The notes under the pieces are model-generated. The model had not been told where the DNA came from. It made no database searches and saw only the letters and a list, made by a program, of their open reading frames with translations. DNA of 6,029 nucleotides from Clostridiales bacterium. GTDB lineage: Bacteria > Bacillota_A > Clostridia > Lachnospirales > Bianqueaceae. The stretch lies in the NCBI GenBank assembly GCA_019423265.1, contig JAHZBS010000008.1:23354-29382 (forward strand), given 5' to 3'. Of this stretch, positions 4,838-6,029 are shown piece by piece (position 1 is the stretch's first letter; every line of letters starts with the position of its first letter). The position numbers and the translations under genes were made by a program.

Positions 4838-5786
4838 ACGCCTGGGCCTTGGCCACAGCCAGCTTTTCATCCAGTATTTGCAGCGGGCTTTTGTTGCCCA
4901 GTGTCCTCATCGGTTTCCTGTTACTCCATTCCAGGTGTCTCTTTAGCTTTTCATTCAGTTCCTCTACGCTGGAAAATTTCTCCCAATCATAGAAATATCT
5001 CTGGTCATTTCGGTGACTTCTTTCTACCTTTCCATTGTGCCATGGCGTTCTCGGCGCAATCAGTTTATGCACTATGCCCGCGGCTCTCACCTCCTTGGTG
5101 AATGGCGATTCCTTTGTCTCGCTGATATACTTGTATGTGAATTCTGGGCCATTATCTGTCTGTATCGTTTGTATCCGAAAGGGAAACGCTTTCTGTAGCT
5201 GCTTTAGAAACTTGACAGAATTCTCTGGCGTGTGTTCTTCATATCCGTACACGAACCGGACTCTCGTGCATTCATCTATTGCTGTCCATTGATACAAGGG
5301 GTTCCCTTCTCGCTTCGCCTCTCCCTTCAGGCTGCAATACGGCACCTCTTTGACATCGATCTGTACCTTCTCTCCCGGAACCGTTAGCTCTGGATACCGG
5401 CGCTCTTGCTTCCTTGGACGCCGCTTTTCTGCCTTGCCTCCGCACAGCCCCATCCTTTTGGCCGCATAGATAAACCCGCTGTAGCTTCTGGTATACCCTG
5501 CTTCTTTAGCTGTCATATAGGCTCCCTCCCAGCCATACCGGAAATAAGACTGCTTCACGCTTTCCCGTATGATGGCTTCTTCTTCCGCCGTATGCTGCGC
5601 CGGATGACTTTTGGGCCGATGAGATCTTTCCTTCAGAGATTGCCATGTACCGTCGTATCGTTTGCACCACCGTTTGACACTGCTCAGACTTACGCCGTAC
5701 TTCCGGCTAGCATAACTCTGTCCATATTTCTGGGCGTCTTCGACGACTGCTTGACGTTTCTGGGCTTCTTGTGTTATTCTATTCAT
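4836..5786 (-). CDS. IS481-family DDE transposase, 316 aa
   Basis: This enzyme cuts and joins the ends of the surrounding insertion sequence. The N-terminus (about residues 12-55) is a helix-turn-helix DNA-binding region (YASRKYGVSLSSVKRWCKRY) that would bind the terminal repeats, followed by a basic linker (residues about 116-130). The C-terminal part is an rve-type RNase H-fold core with the catalytic triad visible: D144 in VQIDVKEV, D211 in QTDNGPEF and E255 in NGKVERSHR. The closing segment HLEWSNRKPMRTLGNKSPLQ is typical of the family. The start ATG at 5786 has AAAGGA about 10 bases upstream and an extended -10 promoter further up. The frame is full length with no frameshift, unlike IS3 elements, which use two overlapping frames. 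The triad and single-frame layout favour IS481 over IS3. Confidence 0.93.
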   Translation of the reverse strand: MNRITQEAQKRQAVVEDAQKYGQSYASRKYGVSLSSVKRWCKRYDGTWQSLKERSHRPKSHPAQHTAEEEAIIRESVKQSYFRYGWEGAYMTAKEAGYTRSYSGFIYAAKRMGLCGGKAEKRRPRKQERRYPELTVPGEKVQIDVKEVPYCSLKGEAKREGNPLYQWTAIDECTRVRFVYGYEEHTPENSVKFLKQLQKAFPFRIQTIQTDNGPEFTYKYISETKESPFTKEVRAAGIVHKLIAPRTPWHNGKVERSHRNDQRYFYDWEKFSSVEELNEKLKRHLEWSNRKPMRTLGNKSPLQILDEKLAVAKAQA

Positions 5787-5827
5787 GAGAAGTCAGTCCT
5801 TTGGGGGTAATGGTTTGTGGTGAATTC

Positions 5828-5836
5828 ATTATACCA
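5828..5836 (-). promoter_or_regulatory. Extended -10 promoter of the transposase
   Basis: On the minus strand the sequence reads TGGTATAAT, a perfect -10 box with a TGn extension. No good -35 box is seen at 17 bases, which is common for extended -10 promoters and would give weak expression. It lies inside the element, about 40 bases before the start codon. Confidence 0.6.
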
Positions 5837-5853
5837 CATCGGCCTTGACTTTT

Positions 5854-5883
5854 CTTCTTTTTTTGGTTCACTTCATTTTAACA
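5854..5883. repeat. Right terminal inverted repeat of the insertion sequence
   Basis: The reverse complement begins TGTTAAAATGAAGTGAACC and aligns with the left repeat at 4743-4771 in 23 of 29 positions after removal of one T. Confidence 0.8.
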
Positions 5884-5892
5884 CATACACAA

Positions 5893-5919
5893 AAAATAAT
5901 AAAAAAATGCAAAATGCTG
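5893..5919. repeat. 27-base direct repeat beside the insertion sequence, right copy
   Basis: This copy ends ATGCAAAATGCTG and runs directly into the -35 box of the promoter at 5920. It lies 9 bases outside the right inverted repeat, against 3 bases on the left, so the repeats do not abut the element symmetrically. Confidence 0.85.
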
Positions 5920-5951
5920 TTGACATTCGTCTGGGAATGTGGTAATATAAT
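5920..5951 (+). promoter_or_regulatory. Strong sigma-A promoter of a gene beyond the window
   Basis: A perfect TTGACA (5920-5925) is followed after 17 bases by TAATAT (5943-5948), and an overlapping perfect TATAAT (5946-5951) stands at 20 bases. The A-rich 27-base repeat just upstream could serve as an UP element. The insertion sequence lies upstream and leaves the promoter intact. Confidence 0.75.
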
Positions 5952-6029
5952 AAACGCGCTTGAGAAAAGGCGCAGAAAAGCCGGAAGCGGAGCGGTCTGA
6001 GAGGGAAGGCGAAGCGGAAGGAGAGGACG
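5952..6029 (+). other. Purine-rich leader with ribosome binding site; gene starts past the window
   Basis: The leader holds a short stem GCGC/GCGC near 5957-5973, two GAAGCGGA repeats (5984-5991 and 6011-6018) and a Shine-Dalgarno-like AAGGAGAGG (6018-6026) only three bases from the window end. The start codon is therefore expected within a few bases after 6029. Nothing can be said of the product. Confidence 0.55.

Larger units (their letters stand above)
4743..5883 (-). mobile_element. IS481-family insertion sequence, about 1.14 kb, apparently intact
   Basis: Terminal inverted repeats bound one complete DDE transposase gene on the minus strand. The length and single-ORF layout fit IS481. 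The ends begin TGTAAATAGATGTGACCC (left) and, on the opposite strand, TGTTAAAATGAAGTGAACC (right). Both catalytic domain and ends look undamaged, so the element could be mobile. The outermost base could be shifted by one because both ends have a G just outside. No short target duplication directly abuts the ends; instead the flanks carry the 27-base repeats described separately. It sits between the fucosidase terminator and the promoter of the next gene, so it disrupts no visible gene. Confidence 0.85.

Noticed and set aside
1..6029. CRISPR array, defence island or toxin-antitoxin pair
   Set aside because: No regular spaced repeats, Cas-like or toxin-antitoxin-like small gene pairs were seen; the repeats present are single pairs.

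Overview
The window looks like a chromosomal segment of a low-to-moderate GC Firmicute, probably a gut-associated Clostridium-type organism (Lachnospiraceae or Ruminococcaceae-like). The reasons are strong AGGAGG-type ribosome binding sites, sigma-A promoters of TTGACA/TATAAT type, a MATE transporter with a typical clostridial sequence, a GH29 fucosidase and an IS481-type element. The species cannot be named from the sequence.

Layout. (1) Bases 2-733, plus strand: the C-terminal half of a MATE-family multidrug/Na+ antiporter, whose N-terminal half lies outside the window. (2) About 740-3400: a visibly more AT-rich block in which every gene is on the minus strand. In transcription order it holds a 294-residue protein of unknown family with a zincin HExxH motif (2254-3138), a GNAT acetyltransferase pseudogene with an out-of-frame internal deletion (1728-1999), an intact related GNAT acetyltransferase (1203-1649) and a SRPBCC-fold protein (772-1167). 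The two non-coding stretches in this block share a 22-23 base element that can form hairpins. (3) A back-to-back promoter pair at 3368-3432: one arm fires leftward into a leader of about 220 nt ahead of the HExxH gene, the other rightward into the fucosidase gene. (4) Bases 3485-4564, plus: a short GH29 alpha-L-fucosidase of 359 residues that ends just after the catalytic barrel and is followed by a clear rho-independent terminator. (5) Bases 4743-5883: an apparently intact IS481-family insertion sequence with terminal inverted repeats, a DDE transposase on the minus strand and a long internal palindrome at the transposase stop codon. It lies between two near-identical copies of a 27-base sequence. 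(6) Bases 5920-6029, plus: a strong promoter and purine-rich leader with a ribosome binding site, whose gene begins just past the window.

How the parts fit. The higher-GC genes (MATE, GH29) look like resident functions: export, and release of fucose from glycans inside the cell. The AT-rich minus-strand block looks like acquired or decaying accessory DNA: unrelated small enzymes, a gene remnant and repeated non-coding elements. No defence system, CRISPR array, tRNA or rRNA gene is visible. The least explained parts are the HExxH protein with its structured leader, the repeated hairpin element, and the 27-base direct repeats around the insertion sequence.
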